A stretch of DNA of 64,000 nt. Source: Acidobacteriota bacterium. GTDB taxonomy: Bacteria; Acidobacteriota; Vicinamibacteria; Vicinamibacterales; CAVVIG01. The position numbers and the translations under genes are program-made. Below, piece after piece: positions 1-8,258 of the stretch. Every line of letters begins with the position of its first letter. Position 1 is the stretch's first letter. The notes beneath the pieces are model-generated. The model saw nothing but the letters and a program-made list of their open reading frames with translations, was not told where the DNA came from and made no database searches. The stretch lies in contig JADZED010000058.1 in assembly GCA_020850715.1 (NCBI GenBank), positions 1-64,000 of the forward strand, written 5' to 3'.

Positions 1-255
1 CCGCCAAACGGCTGCTGCGGGTTGCTCAACTTCACCGTCGCATCGTCGGGGCCGCCGAACGGCTGCGCCGGGTTGTTCAATCTCACGGTGCCGTCGCTTG
101 CACCGCCAAACGGCTGCTGCGGGTTGCTCAACTTCACCGTCGCATCGTCGGGGCCGCCGAACGGCTGCGCCGGATTGTTCAATCTCACGGTGCCGTCGTT
201 CGCGCCGCCAAACGGCTGCTGCGGGTTGTTCAACCTCACCGTCGCATCGCCGGGG
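1..255 (-). repeat. 51-bp tandem repeat, five units of two alternating types
   Basis: Units lie at 1-51, 52-102, 103-153, 154-204 and 205-255. Units 1, 3 and 5 are nearly identical to each other, as are 2 and 4, so the higher-order period is 102 bp. All encode 17-residue repeats in the protein read on the minus strand. The array may continue beyond the left edge. Confidence 0.95.
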
Positions 256-2726
256 CCAAGCCCGCCCGCGCCGGCGCCCCCGGCCGTCGCGCCGCTTCCG
301 GCGGGAGGCAGCCGGCCTCCGCCGTTCACGAACGCCTGCTTCATCCTGGCGACGTCGTCGGCGTCGTTCAGCGCGCCGATGAACCCCTCGTTGGGCATTA
401 TCGTGCCTTTGGGGGCAAACGGGTTCTGGCTCCAGCCCGTGTAGTAGCCGTTCTTCGTCAGCTTGTCGATGTAGGCAGGGTCCTGCGCCAGCTTGCCCTG
501 CAGCCATGCGACATCTTCCTTGCTCAGTGCCGGGACGCCGTCTCGCGCGTAGGACTGCACCGACATCTTCTGCAGGCGCAGGTAGTCCTCGCGCGTCATC
601 GACATGTTGTAGCCGAGTTTTTCGAGGCGCGCCCTCTGGAGCTCCTCGGCAATCATCAGATTGCCTTTCGGCAGGCCGTTCGGATCGTACCCATCGACCA
701 GCCTGGCGATCTCGGCATCCGACATGCCGGCCTGTTTCGCCAGCCTCATTTCCGACTGCACTTCCTGGATGCCGCTCGTCTGCGCCTGGCGCTGCAGGAA
801 TGCGGCGAGTCTCTGTTCGGCGGCGGCATCGCCCGCCGCCGTCGCGACACCGGCGCCCGCGCCCGCGTCGCCTGCGGCGCCGGCCATCTTCACGGTGTTG
901 CCGGCCTCTGCTGCCGCGGCGGCCGCCTTCACCTCTCTGGCAGCAGCGGCGGCCTGCGCCGAGGCCTTCAGGTTCTTCAGGCTCTTCACGGCCACCTTGC
1001 CGGCCCGCAGCGCCTGCAGAAACCCGGGAACCTGCGCCGGCAGCAGCGCGACGCTCGTCGCGAACTTGTTGCCTGCGCTGTCGCGGACGTCCTGGGCCTG
1101 CGCGACGGCCGATCCGCCGTTGATCGCCATCAGGTCTTTCATGTCCTGTTCGGTACCGACGGCCATGACGTACTCGGACCCTTCCTGATAGATCTGGACG
1201 GCCGCAAACGGCAGCCCGACCACCGGGATGGCCGACAGCACCGCGATGGTCGTATCGTACTTGCCTTTCTCGTACTGGTAGACCCCTTCGGTGCCGTCCC
1301 ACGTGCCCTGCAGCGCCAGCACGAGGTTCCTGGTGAAATCGCCGCCGGACGCGGCGGCGGTCGCCTGCGCGCCGGCATACAGCGGTCCGCCGAGCTCGAG
1401 CATCTGCGCGATGTCGTCCATCTGGGCGATGCGATCGATCTGCGCCGAGAGCTGATTGACGAATCCCTGCGCCGCCTGGTCGAACTGCTCGATCGCCGCC
1501 ATCGCGTTGTCGGGCTGGCCGATTACCTGGAAGTACTGACTGTCGCCCATCGGCACGGCCAGCAGCGGACTCCCTGCGAGCGCGGCGTAGAACTTCTCGC
1601 GCGCCTTGACGTAGCGGTCGTAGAGCGACCCGTTCAGGTTGTCGAGCAGCGCCACGGCTTCCGCGTGCTTCCCCTGCAGCTCGAGCTGCGCGGCCTGCGC
1701 CTTGAACTTCGCGTACTGCTGCCGGATCCCCTCCGTGCTGCCAGGCACGTTGTCGACCTGGTTCTGAAGCGCGATGAAGTTGTTGTAGAGCGGCAGGAGC
1801 GCGGCGGCGTCCTTCCTCAGCTTCGCGATGAACTGGTCCTTCTGGAGCGGTGTCATCGCGAGAAAAGCGTTCCCTGCCAGCCGCGCCTTGATCAGCGAGT
1901 CGAGCATCGTCGTGTACATCAGCGCGACGCCCTGCTGCACGACCGGCGGCACTTCGTTGCCGTTCTTGTCTTTCGTGCCCTTGATGTTGTGCGTCAGGCC
2001 GCTGAAATAGGTCTCCATCGCCTTGTTGATGGCCAACTGCGCGTCGCTCGGCAGCAGCACGGCGCCTGGCGTGTTCGCGCCCGGCCTGTTCTGGGACTGT
2101 CCGGCCGGTCCGGGCGCGTTCTGACCGCCAGAGACCGCGGGGCTCTGGGCGTACAAGGCGGCGGGCGGCAGCGGCGGCTGCTCGACGCTGGTGCCGACCG
2201 TGTCGGTGATCGTGCCGGCCTTCTTGGTGATCTCGATCCGCTGCCCCTTCAACGTGCCGGTCACGGTGGAGCCCCACTTCGACGTGTAGGTGACGCTGCC
2301 GTCGACGTTCATCGTCACGCTCCAGTCGCGCATGTTCGTGAACTCGCCCATCTGGACGATGTCGAACATCTGCAGGTCGAGCGCCTCCTGGTCGCCCTTG
2401 GCGATATCGGTGCTGTATCGGTCGGGAATGCCGGCGAGGTTCTCCTTCTGCACGGTGCGCGGCGTCGTCGAGTTCTCGTTCGACGCCGACATCACGTTCT
2501 TGCCGGGGGGCGCGGCCGGGCCCACCGATACCGCGACCTGGCTGATCAGCATGAGCTGGCGGCCGCCCAGCGCGGAAGCCGCGCCGCTCAGCTGATAGCG
2601 GGGAAGCGACGTCAGCGCGTTGGGGATGAAGGGCAGCCTTGGCGCCCGCCGACTCGGGCCGACCGAGGCGAGGGGAGCAGCGACCATCGACGCGACGAGC
2701 GCCCAGGCGAGAAACCGGCGAAACAT
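1..2726 (-). CDS. Secreted protein of unknown function with C-terminal 17-residue repeats (partial)
   Basis: An open frame reads leftward from an ATG at 2726 and leaves the window with no stop, so the C-terminus is missing; 908 codons are visible. It starts with a signal peptide (FRRFLAWALVASMVAAPLAS). A second in-frame ATG lies 6 nt upstream at 2732, but the 2726 start is better placed behind a GGAGAGAGG Shine-Dalgarno. No family was recognised. Residues about 60-200 look beta-rich, a P/G/N-rich linker follows, then a long helical part with alanine-rich stretches. From about residue 825 it has five 17-residue units of two alternating types, ending in NPQQPFGG or NPAQPFGG and each carrying a TV[KR]L core. 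A surface or periplasmic role is inference only. Confidence 0.75.
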   Translation of the reverse strand, partial: MFRRFLAWALVASMVAAPLASVGPSRRAPRLPFIPNALTSLPRYQLSGAASALGGRQLMLISQVAVSVGPAAPPGKNVMSASNENSTTPRTVQKENLAGIPDRYSTDIAKGDQEALDLQMFDIVQMGEFTNMRDWSVTMNVDGSVTYTSKWGSTVTGTLKGQRIEITKKAGTITDTVGTSVEQPPLPPAALYAQSPAVSGGQNAPGPAGQSQNRPGANTPGAVLLPSDAQLAINKAMETYFSGLTHNIKGTKDKNGNEVPPVVQQGVALMYTTMLDSLIKARLAGNAFLAMTPLQKDQFIAKLRKDAAALLPLYNNFIALQNQVDNVPGSTEGIRQQYAKFKAQAAQLELQGKHAEAVALLDNLNGSLYDRYVKAREKFYAALAGSPLLAVPMGDSQYFQVIGQPDNAMAAIEQFDQAAQGFVNQLSAQIDRIAQMDDIAQMLELGGPLYAGAQATAAASGGDFTRNLVLALQGTWDGTEGVYQYEKGKYDTTIAVLSAIPVVGLPFAAVQIYQEGSEYVMAVGTEQDMKDLMAINGGSAVAQAQDVRDSAGNKFATSVALLPAQVPGFLQALRAGKVAVKSLKNLKASAQAAAAAREVKAAAAAAEAGNTVKMAGAAGDAGAGAGVATAAGDAAAEQRLAAFLQRQAQTSGIQEVQSEMRLAKQAGMSDAEIARLVDGYDPNGLPKGNLMIAEELQRARLEKLGYNMSMTREDYLRLQKMSVQSYARDGVPALSKEDVAWLQGKLAQDPAYIDKLTKNGYYTGWSQNPFAPKGTIMPNEGFIGALNDADDVARMKQAFVNGGGRLPPAGSGATAGGAGAGGLGPGDATVRLNNPQQPFGGANDGTVRLNNPAQPFGGPDDATVKLSNPQQPFGGASDGTVRLNNPAQPFGGPDDATVKLSNPQQPFG

Positions 2727-3170
2727 GGGCATCCTCTCTCCGGCTGAGGCAGGAAGCGGCGGCTGAGCTTACCATCGTGCCCCGCGGCCGGCAAGATGCT
2801 TCTGCCGCCCCCAGATGACGGGGCGCGCTGCAGCGCACGGCCTCCCCGGAGCCGAGGACATCGTCGGCGACGCGCAGGCGGGTGTGCGATCATCTCGGAG
2901 TCGCCATCGAGGGGTAGGCCGGCAAGGTTCCGATTCTTCGAGGAGAACCGGCGCGTGATTCAGACGGCCGGGCGCTGGCGCACGACGGTCCGCGGCCGGA
3001 GCCCTGGCCTCCGCCTTGCCGGCGTCCGGCCGGGCGCGCCGACGTCGGCAGCTTCGCGCTTCGATCCCGCGGCCTTCGTCGCCGTGCCGGTGATGGTCGC
3101 GCCGGGTACTGCCTGCGCGCGTCCCTGCCGGCGCGCCGTGCGACGGGGGCGAGCCCCCGGCCGCGCTGCG
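2727..3170. other. Intergenic region, no gene seen
   Basis: 444 bp between two leftward genes. Short open frames here are arginine- and proline-rich, as expected of random GC-rich DNA. Apart from the ribosome binding site of the 1-2726 gene I see no promoter, hairpin or repeat that I can support. Confidence 0.6.
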
Positions 3171-4841
3171 TCAACGAGCCGCCGGCGTCTCCTCGGCGAG
3201 CAGGCGCTCGATGGTCGACGTGAATTCAGCCTTCAGCTGCTCGTGGAACTCACCGGTGGCAGGCGCGGCGAACCCGGCGTGGATGCCTCGCACGCGCCCG
3301 TCCCGCCCGACGAAGACGGTCGCGGGCCATGTATTCAGGTTCAGCAGCTGCGGCACCTTCTCCGCCCTCTCGGCGGGCGCTCCCGCGACGAGGTAGGTGT
3401 ACTCGATGCCGTACTTGGCGATGAAGGCCTTCGCACGCGCCAGCTGGCCCTGCTGGTCGGGCTCCTCGAAATCGAGCGCGACGATCTCCAGGCCGCGATC
3501 GCGGTACTGCCTGTAGAGCGGCGCGAGATACCGCGCCTCGTCATGACAGTTCGGGCACCAGGTGCCGGTCACGATTGCCAGCACGACCTTGCCCCTGAAC
3601 TTCGGATCCTCGTTCGACAGGACGTTGCCGTTCACGTCCGGAAACCTGAACGCGAAGATCTCGTTCGCGTCGCGAACGGTCGTGTAGGTGCCGTAGTCGG
3701 CCGGCTGCGGCAGCCCCTGCGCGAGCGCGGCGTCGGCGCGATACGCCACATACTCGCTGTCGGGTCTGTCGCCCGCTTTCTGCACGATGCGCAGGGTGCC
3801 GTCCGCATTCGGCGTGATCAGCACGAGCGCAGGCCGCGTACCGTCGAAGTGACTGACGATGAACGAGCCGTTCGCGTAACGGCCGGTCAGGGCGCCGGTA
3901 TCGCCGTCGACGCGCAGAATCGCCGCCTGCACCTCCGCGCCGCTCTGTTTCACGATGAAGCGCCACGCCTTCTCGCCCTTGTTGGTCTCGTGCGGGATGA
4001 TCCAGCTGCCGGCGACGTCCGGCACGTCCGATGGCGCCGCACCGGTCACGTGGCGGACGGCCCGGAACGGATTGCCGTTCGGATCCTTGTCGTCCTTCAT
4101 CTCGACCCTGCCCACGAGGGCGCCGTTCTTCTCCTCGGCGACGATGTTCATCGGATAGTGCGGATACCTCAGGACGATCGACCCGTTCTCGCGCGTCGCG
4201 CTCGAGCTGGTCTGGGCTTCCTCCCCGTTGAACAGCGTGCCGGTGAAGCCGGGGCCGTCGCCGGAGAGATCGAGGCGGAATGGAATCTCGAGGCCCCTGA
4301 TCGTCACCGCCGCATCCCATCGCCCGTCGAGGTCGACCGCCTCGTGCCGTTGCGCGGGCGCCGGCGTATCGGCGGCGATGACGCGGATCACCCATCGCAG
4401 GTCCGCGCGCGCAGGCGTGAAGCACATGGACGCGTCGCAGGCCTGGTAGCGCAGGTGCGCCGGCACCACCAGGCGGCCGGCGGGCACCGCCCGATCGAGC
4501 GTGAGCGTGGCAGAGATCACGAAGCGCCGATCGAACACCGCCAGCGGCTCGGTCTGCCCGGTCTGCAGGAAGTCTTTCGGCTCCGGGTACACGAGCTCCG
4601 AGACCGTGACGCCCGCGGGCGCCTCAATCTCGAGCAGGGTCGGGATCAACAGCGGATCGCGCGGCGTGTGTGCCTGCGTGTGCACGCCGTCCGGCAGCTC
4701 GACCTCGATGGCGACACGAACGGTGCCGCCGGCGCGCGCGTCGCCGGACGCGACGAGCGGGCGCACGTCGGCCTTCGGAGCGTACGCCTGGGCGGTGAGG
4801 GAGAGCGCGAGCGCGGCGGAGGAGATCAGGTGAAACAGCAT
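3171..4841 (-). CDS. Secreted DsbD-N-like/TlpA-like thioredoxin fusion
   Basis: 556 aa with a short signal peptide. Residues about 25-155 resemble the N-terminal domain of DsbD, including the cysteine pair in YQACDASMCFTP that in DsbD accepts electrons from the membrane domain. A beta-rich middle (about 165-390) is of unknown family. The C-terminus (about 400-545) is a TlpA/ResA-like thioredoxin with WCPNC at 428-432 and a cis-proline region at TWPATVFV. The DsbD transmembrane part is absent, so this is not a full DsbD. It probably exchanges thiols in the periplasm; its partner is not in the window. AAGGGG just upstream of the ATG supports the start. Confidence 0.8.
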   Translation of the reverse strand: MLFHLISSAALALSLTAQAYAPKADVRPLVASGDARAGGTVRVAIEVELPDGVHTQAHTPRDPLLIPTLLEIEAPAGVTVSELVYPEPKDFLQTGQTEPLAVFDRRFVISATLTLDRAVPAGRLVVPAHLRYQACDASMCFTPARADLRWVIRVIAADTPAPAQRHEAVDLDGRWDAAVTIRGLEIPFRLDLSGDGPGFTGTLFNGEEAQTSSSATRENGSIVLRYPHYPMNIVAEEKNGALVGRVEMKDDKDPNGNPFRAVRHVTGAAPSDVPDVAGSWIIPHETNKGEKAWRFIVKQSGAEVQAAILRVDGDTGALTGRYANGSFIVSHFDGTRPALVLITPNADGTLRIVQKAGDRPDSEYVAYRADAALAQGLPQPADYGTYTTVRDANEIFAFRFPDVNGNVLSNEDPKFRGKVVLAIVTGTWCPNCHDEARYLAPLYRQYRDRGLEIVALDFEEPDQQGQLARAKAFIAKYGIEYTYLVAGAPAERAEKVPQLLNLNTWPATVFVGRDGRVRGIHAGFAAPATGEFHEQLKAEFTSTIERLLAEETPAAR

Positions 4842-5112
4842 TGGCCCCTTGTCAGGCGCCGGAAGCTGCGGTCTTCAGAAAGGCAGGGAGCCCTGAAAGC
4901 GCGCGGCTTCCGGGCTCTTGTCAACTGCGGACTGGGAATCAGTCCGTCACATCACCGTCTCATCGAACACGCGGCAATGTCGGCCCGGATCACACCGGGG
5001 CGACAACGACAGGCGCACGTGCGGATGAGGCCCACGCTTCATTTGTAGCGTTGCCGGGCGCTCCTGTCAAATTGCGGACGGCAGTCTGCCGCGCGCCAGG
5101 GCTGGAAGAATC

Positions 5113-5529
5113 TCAGCTGCCGGCCTCGACGTGCGGCCGCACCAGGCCGACGACGAGGCGGGCGCTCTCGCGTGCCGCCTGCGCATCGTGCTTGCGGTAG
5201 AACGTGGAGGGCGTCAGATCCTCCGCTCCATAGAAGGCCAGCTCGCGATCGCGGCGGAGCGCCCGCGACGCCTCGACCAGGCGATCGATGTCGGGCGCGA
5301 GCGCCGCCGGCAGCCTCACGCGTTCGGCCAGCAGGACGTCGGCGACGTCGTGGATGCGGGGCGGGTCGACGCCGGCGCGTCGGAGCAGCCCCTTCAGCGC
5401 GAGCTCGACGACTTCCTGGGACTCGCGGACGACGTCCGCCCAGCTCTCGGCTTCGAACAGGACGTCGAGGGCCTTCAGCCGCGCCGCCGCCCGGCGGACG
5501 TGATCGTGGGCGAGGTCGCGGTTGCGCAT
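5113..5529 (-). CDS. HEPN-domain protein, likely toxin of a HEPN/MNT module
   Basis: 138 aa from the ATG at 5529, which overlaps the stop of the upstream gene as TGATG. An in-frame ATG 15 nt earlier is less likely. The all-helical pattern fits the HEPN family (PF05168): a VVELALKGLLRRAG helix, then PPRIHDVADVL, then a last part with RELAFYG and FYRKHDAQAA. HEPN proteins beside MNT nucleotidyltransferases are ribonuclease toxins in characterised type VII toxin-antitoxin systems. The canonical Rx4-6H ribonuclease motif cannot be placed with confidence here, so the activity is uncertain. The tight coupling to the MNT gene is the main evidence for a TA role. Confidence 0.78.
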   Translation of the reverse strand: MRNRDLAHDHVRRAAARLKALDVLFEAESWADVVRESQEVVELALKGLLRRAGVDPPRIHDVADVLLAERVRLPAALAPDIDRLVEASRALRRDRELAFYGAEDLTPSTFYRKHDAQAARESARLVVGLVRPHVEAGS

Positions 5530-6107
5530 CACGCGGCCGTCCAATAGGACTGCCCGTGGACCTCGCGCCGCACGAGGCGGCCGCCTGCAATCGCCCGGCG
5601 AGCCTGCACGAGCGCGGACGACATCCGCAGGTCGCGTTCGAAGACGACGATGCCCTCCACGGCGACCTCTCCCCAGAGCCCGCTGGCCGCGGAGGCCTTG
5701 TCCGGCGCGTGCACGAAATGCGGATCGACGGGAGCCTCATCCCACGATATCGGCGTGCGGTCCCACGCACGATACAGCTCGCGCGTCAGGGCGAAGGATG
5801 GCTCGACGACGATGAGCGCGTCGACATCCGAGCCGGCGCCGGCCTCGCCGCGCGCCCAGGAGCCGTAGATCGCCACGGCGACCAGCGCCTCGCCGAAGAG
5901 GTCTGCGGCGCGGGCGACCACGGCGGCGGCGCGCGGGTCGACGCTCAGCGCCGTCCCCGGCGCCGACAGACGGCGCAGGCAGTACTCGTTCAACGACAGG
6001 CCGGCTGCCCGGGCCGCGCGCTGCAGAGAGGCGTGCAGCCCTTGCGGCAGCCGCAGCAGAAAGGGCCTGGACGGCCGCACGGCGCGTCGACGTTGCGTCC
6101 TCTTCAT
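5529..6107 (-). CDS. RHH-MNT fusion: minimal nucleotidyltransferase antitoxin with DNA-binding N-terminus
   Basis: 192 aa. Residues about 14-48 (FLLRLPQGLHASLQRAARAA, then GLSLNEYCLRRL) look like a ribbon-helix-helix domain of Arc/HicB-associated type. Residues about 65-165 are a minimal nucleotidyltransferase with GSWARG at 82-87 and the acid pair in SDVD (D94, D96), so the catalytic core looks intact. In characterised MntA/HepT pairs the MNT AMPylates the HEPN toxin. The fused RHH domain would let this protein repress its own promoter, and a palindrome with TGATATC/GATATCA arms lies on its start codon. It is translationally coupled to the HEPN gene. The fusion is seen in the sequence; the mechanism is inferred. 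Confidence 0.82.
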   Translation of the reverse strand: MKRTQRRRAVRPSRPFLLRLPQGLHASLQRAARAAGLSLNEYCLRRLSAPGTALSVDPRAAAVVARAADLFGEALVAVAIYGSWARGEAGAGSDVDALIVVEPSFALTRELYRAWDRTPISWDEAPVDPHFVHAPDKASAASGLWGEVAVEGIVVFERDLRMSSALVQARRAIAGGRLVRREVHGQSYWTAA

Positions 6108-6137
6108 GATATCTCGATCTTGTATCTGATGATATCA
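6107..6137. promoter_or_regulatory. Palindrome over the RHH-MNT start codon, candidate autoregulatory operator
   Basis: Perfect 7-bp arms, TGATATC at 6107-6113 and GATATCA at 6131-6137, are separated by 17 bp. The left arm begins inside the start codon of the RHH-MNT gene. It is an AT-rich island in GC-rich DNA. RHH antitoxins commonly bind such inverted repeats; binding here is inferred. Confidence 0.5.
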
Positions 6138-6313
6138 CGAAGTGGCGTCTGGCGCGCGTCGCCGCTCCCCGGCGACGGGTCCATGATCGCGGTCCGCCTT
6201 CAGAGGGCGCCGCAGGGGCAGACCGCGCCCTCGCCGGCCCGCGAGCGGCCCCGGAACCTCGAGCGTGGCGACGATCTCGCAGCCGCAGTTCGGCTCGTCC
6301 CGCCCCGCCGCGC

Positions 6314-6889
6314 TCACGGTTCCGGACGCCGACGCGCAATGGCCTCGAAGGCGGGGAGCAGATCGCTCTGATGGAGCGCTTCTTCGAGGAGCCCGAGGAC
6401 GGAGCGAATCCGTGCTTCATCGAGCGATGCGGCGTGCAGGGCCCAGAGCGCGCGAGCGTCCTCGAGATCCTTCGGTCGTGCCGCCAGCACCTTTGCGATG
6501 ACGAGATCGGAGGCGTCGATGACCGGGATCGCCGTGCCGGCGATTTCCACCCGGACCGCGCGCTCGAGGAAGTCGTCCTCGAGTCCTGATCCGGCCAGGA
6601 CGACGTCGAGCGGCAGGCCGGTGGCCTGGTGCACGAACGGCATCACGCGCGTCCGCCGCACGAAGTCCGGATCGTCCACGCGAAGCACGAAGCCTGCCGC
6701 GCGCATGTCGGCGGCAAAGCGGTCGGGTGCATCGGGAACGAGGGCGAGCGTGACGTCCACGTCCGCGCTCAGACGCGGCACGCCATGGATGACGACCGCC
6801 TGCGCGCCAAAGACCAGCCAGCGGCCCCATCGCGCGAGGACGGGCGCGAGCGATGTCAGGAGGTCAACCGCGGCGGGCTGCACCGGCAC
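6314..6889 (-). CDS. AbiEii-like nucleotidyltransferase
   Basis: 191 aa from a GTG. The N-terminus carries GAQAVVIHG followed by RLSADVDVTL, the G-x-A ... SxDVD signature of the AbiEii/DUF6036-type nucleotidyltransferases, with the catalytic acids present. Residues about 125-150 (VIDASDLVIAKVLAARPKD) match the helical segment usual in this group. It overlaps the upstream 84-aa gene by 26 nt, so the two are co-expressed. Enzymes of this type occur as TA toxins or defence proteins, but small stand-alone members are mostly uncharacterised. It could be either toxin or antitoxin here. It is directly upstream of the HEPN/MNT module, in the same direction. Confidence 0.75.
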   Translation of the reverse strand: MPVQPAAVDLLTSLAPVLARWGRWLVFGAQAVVIHGVPRLSADVDVTLALVPDAPDRFAADMRAAGFVLRVDDPDFVRRTRVMPFVHQATGLPLDVVLAGSGLEDDFLERAVRVEIAGTAIPVIDASDLVIAKVLAARPKDLEDARALWALHAASLDEARIRSVLGLLEEALHQSDLLPAFEAIARRRPEP

Positions 6890-7118
6890 GTCTCAGGCGC
6901 TCCGCGAGGTGGACGTGAAACAGGAGATCGTCGCGGCGCTGCGCCGCGCCCGGCCAGTCCTGCCGCAGCATCAGCATCTGACGACGAAGCTCGCCCGCAA
7001 TGCGGAGCGCCTCGGCCGCACCGAGGCGGACGATGCGGTCGCGCCAGTAGGCGTCCTTGCTGGCGCGCGCGGCGTCCCAGTCGCGCTCCATGAAGCCGCG
7101 TATCCCGCGCGTGACCAC
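6864..7118 (-). CDS. Small helical partner of the AbiEii-like nucleotidyltransferase
   Basis: 84 aa from a GTG, predicted all-helical and basic (RDWDAARASKDAYWRDRI, then EALRIAGELRRQ). I recognise no named family. It overlaps the nucleotidyltransferase gene by 26 nt, the arrangement expected of the two members of a toxin-antitoxin-like pair. TAGAAT lies exactly 6 nt before the GTG, so the transcript may be leaderless. Confidence 0.65.
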   Translation of the reverse strand: MVTRGIRGFMERDWDAARASKDAYWRDRIVRLGAAEALRIAGELRRQMLMLRQDWPGAAQRRDDLLFHVHLAERLRRAGAARRG

Positions 7119-7124
7119 GCACGT

Positions 7125-7130
7125 ATTCTA
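7125..7130 (-). promoter_or_regulatory. -10 box of a probable leaderless promoter (84-aa gene)
   Basis: On the minus strand TAGAAT is followed by 6 nt (ACGTGC) and the GTG start at 7118. No good -35 is visible. Confidence 0.45.
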
Positions 7131-7347
7131 CTGCTCTCCGCGAGAGGCGCGGCGCGGCCCCGGCCGCCGGCCCAGCCTCGATCGGCGCATCTCGGTCTCG
7201 CAGACAACGCGACGACGTTCATCACGTCGACGTCGAGATGCAAGGCGCCAGGACGCCGGCTTCTCGAATGAAGCCAACGGCCTGGCGTCCAGCGGGGTGT
7301 TGGCGTGGTCGACCGTCTCGATGAGACGCGACTTCTCGTCGTTGCGC

Positions 7348-7992
7348 TCACTGGTTGGTGTGCGCGTGCAGCGGAACCCCGCGGTGGTTCGCACACGACA
7401 CCGCCGGATTGAACGGGGCGAACACGCCGTTCGGGTTGTCGCGAAAGATCCAGACGTGCCGGTCGAAGTGCGGCTCGAACATGTGCGCCTCGTCGAGCGT
7501 CGTCGTCGGATCGTCCGCCATCGAGTCGTATGGCACGCCCTGGAACGTCGGCGGTCCGGCATGGCCCGCCGCGCGCCACGCGGCCGCGAACACCAGGTTT
7601 TCGACGGCAACCAGCTGCAGCGATCCATCCGGCTGCGGCTCGTAGATGAGAATGCCCGGGTTGCGGAAATCGGTGTGCGTGCCGGTCCCGTCCACGCGCG
7701 GCGACGGCGGCGCCGTGATGCCGAGCAGGTCGGGGCGGAAGAAGTGGATGCCCATCGCACCGAGCGACTCGGGCCGGCCCATGATGGCGGCGGTGTCGCA
7801 GACGTCGAAAGGATCCCGCACGTAGCCCTCCCCGAGCGCGACGTTGACGTCGCGGAACCGCTCGGTCGCCTGACGGACTTCCTCCAGGGCCGGCTCGCCA
7901 GGGCGTGCCGCCGGCGTCGCGGCGGCCGCCACGGCGGCGGCGCACGCGAGCCCGATGAATCCGGACGCCAGGAAACGAATTCGATGCTCCAT
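7348..7992 (-). CDS. Conserved-looking secreted protein of unknown function
   Basis: 214 aa from the ATG at 7992, which follows a GGAGGGTGAC Shine-Dalgarno; a longer open frame to 8133 lacks one. A signal peptide (RIRFLASGFIGLACAAAVA) is followed by a mature domain with several histidines (THTDF, DEAHMFEPHFDRHVWIF, and HTN near the end) and two cysteines. The histidines could bind a metal, which is inference. I do not recognise a named family. It is monocistronic, and the next rightward gene lies on its far side. Confidence 0.72.
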   Translation of the reverse strand: MEHRIRFLASGFIGLACAAAVAAAATPAARPGEPALEEVRQATERFRDVNVALGEGYVRDPFDVCDTAAIMGRPESLGAMGIHFFRPDLLGITAPPSPRVDGTGTHTDFRNPGILIYEPQPDGSLQLVAVENLVFAAAWRAAGHAGPPTFQGVPYDSMADDPTTTLDEAHMFEPHFDRHVWIFRDNPNGVFAPFNPAVSCANHRGVPLHAHTNQ

Positions 7993-8258
7993 GTCACCCT
8001 CCTCAGTCGGGAGGCGCGCACTCTGCGCCTCCTCTTGCCTCGGATCGGAGACGCGTCGATTGCAGGAGAAACCCGCAACCGACGGGAGCGTCGGGCGCTG
8101 CACCGGGCCAGACCTGCACCAGCTTGAGTCCAATCCGGTGGGCGCGAGCCGGGCGCTTCACGCCTCATCAATATCCGCAGGGACCGGGCGCGCACGCCAC
8201 GCGCGTCTCGATCAGGCCGGCCGGCGGCGGCACCGACTCGGTGAACCAGGAACAGCCG

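Noticed and set aside
2890-3174. 94-codon leftward frame upstream of the 1-2726 gene
   Set aside because: Composition is R/P/G/S-rich, typical of random frames in GC-rich DNA; it overlaps the end of the thioredoxin-fusion gene and has no recognisable start signal.
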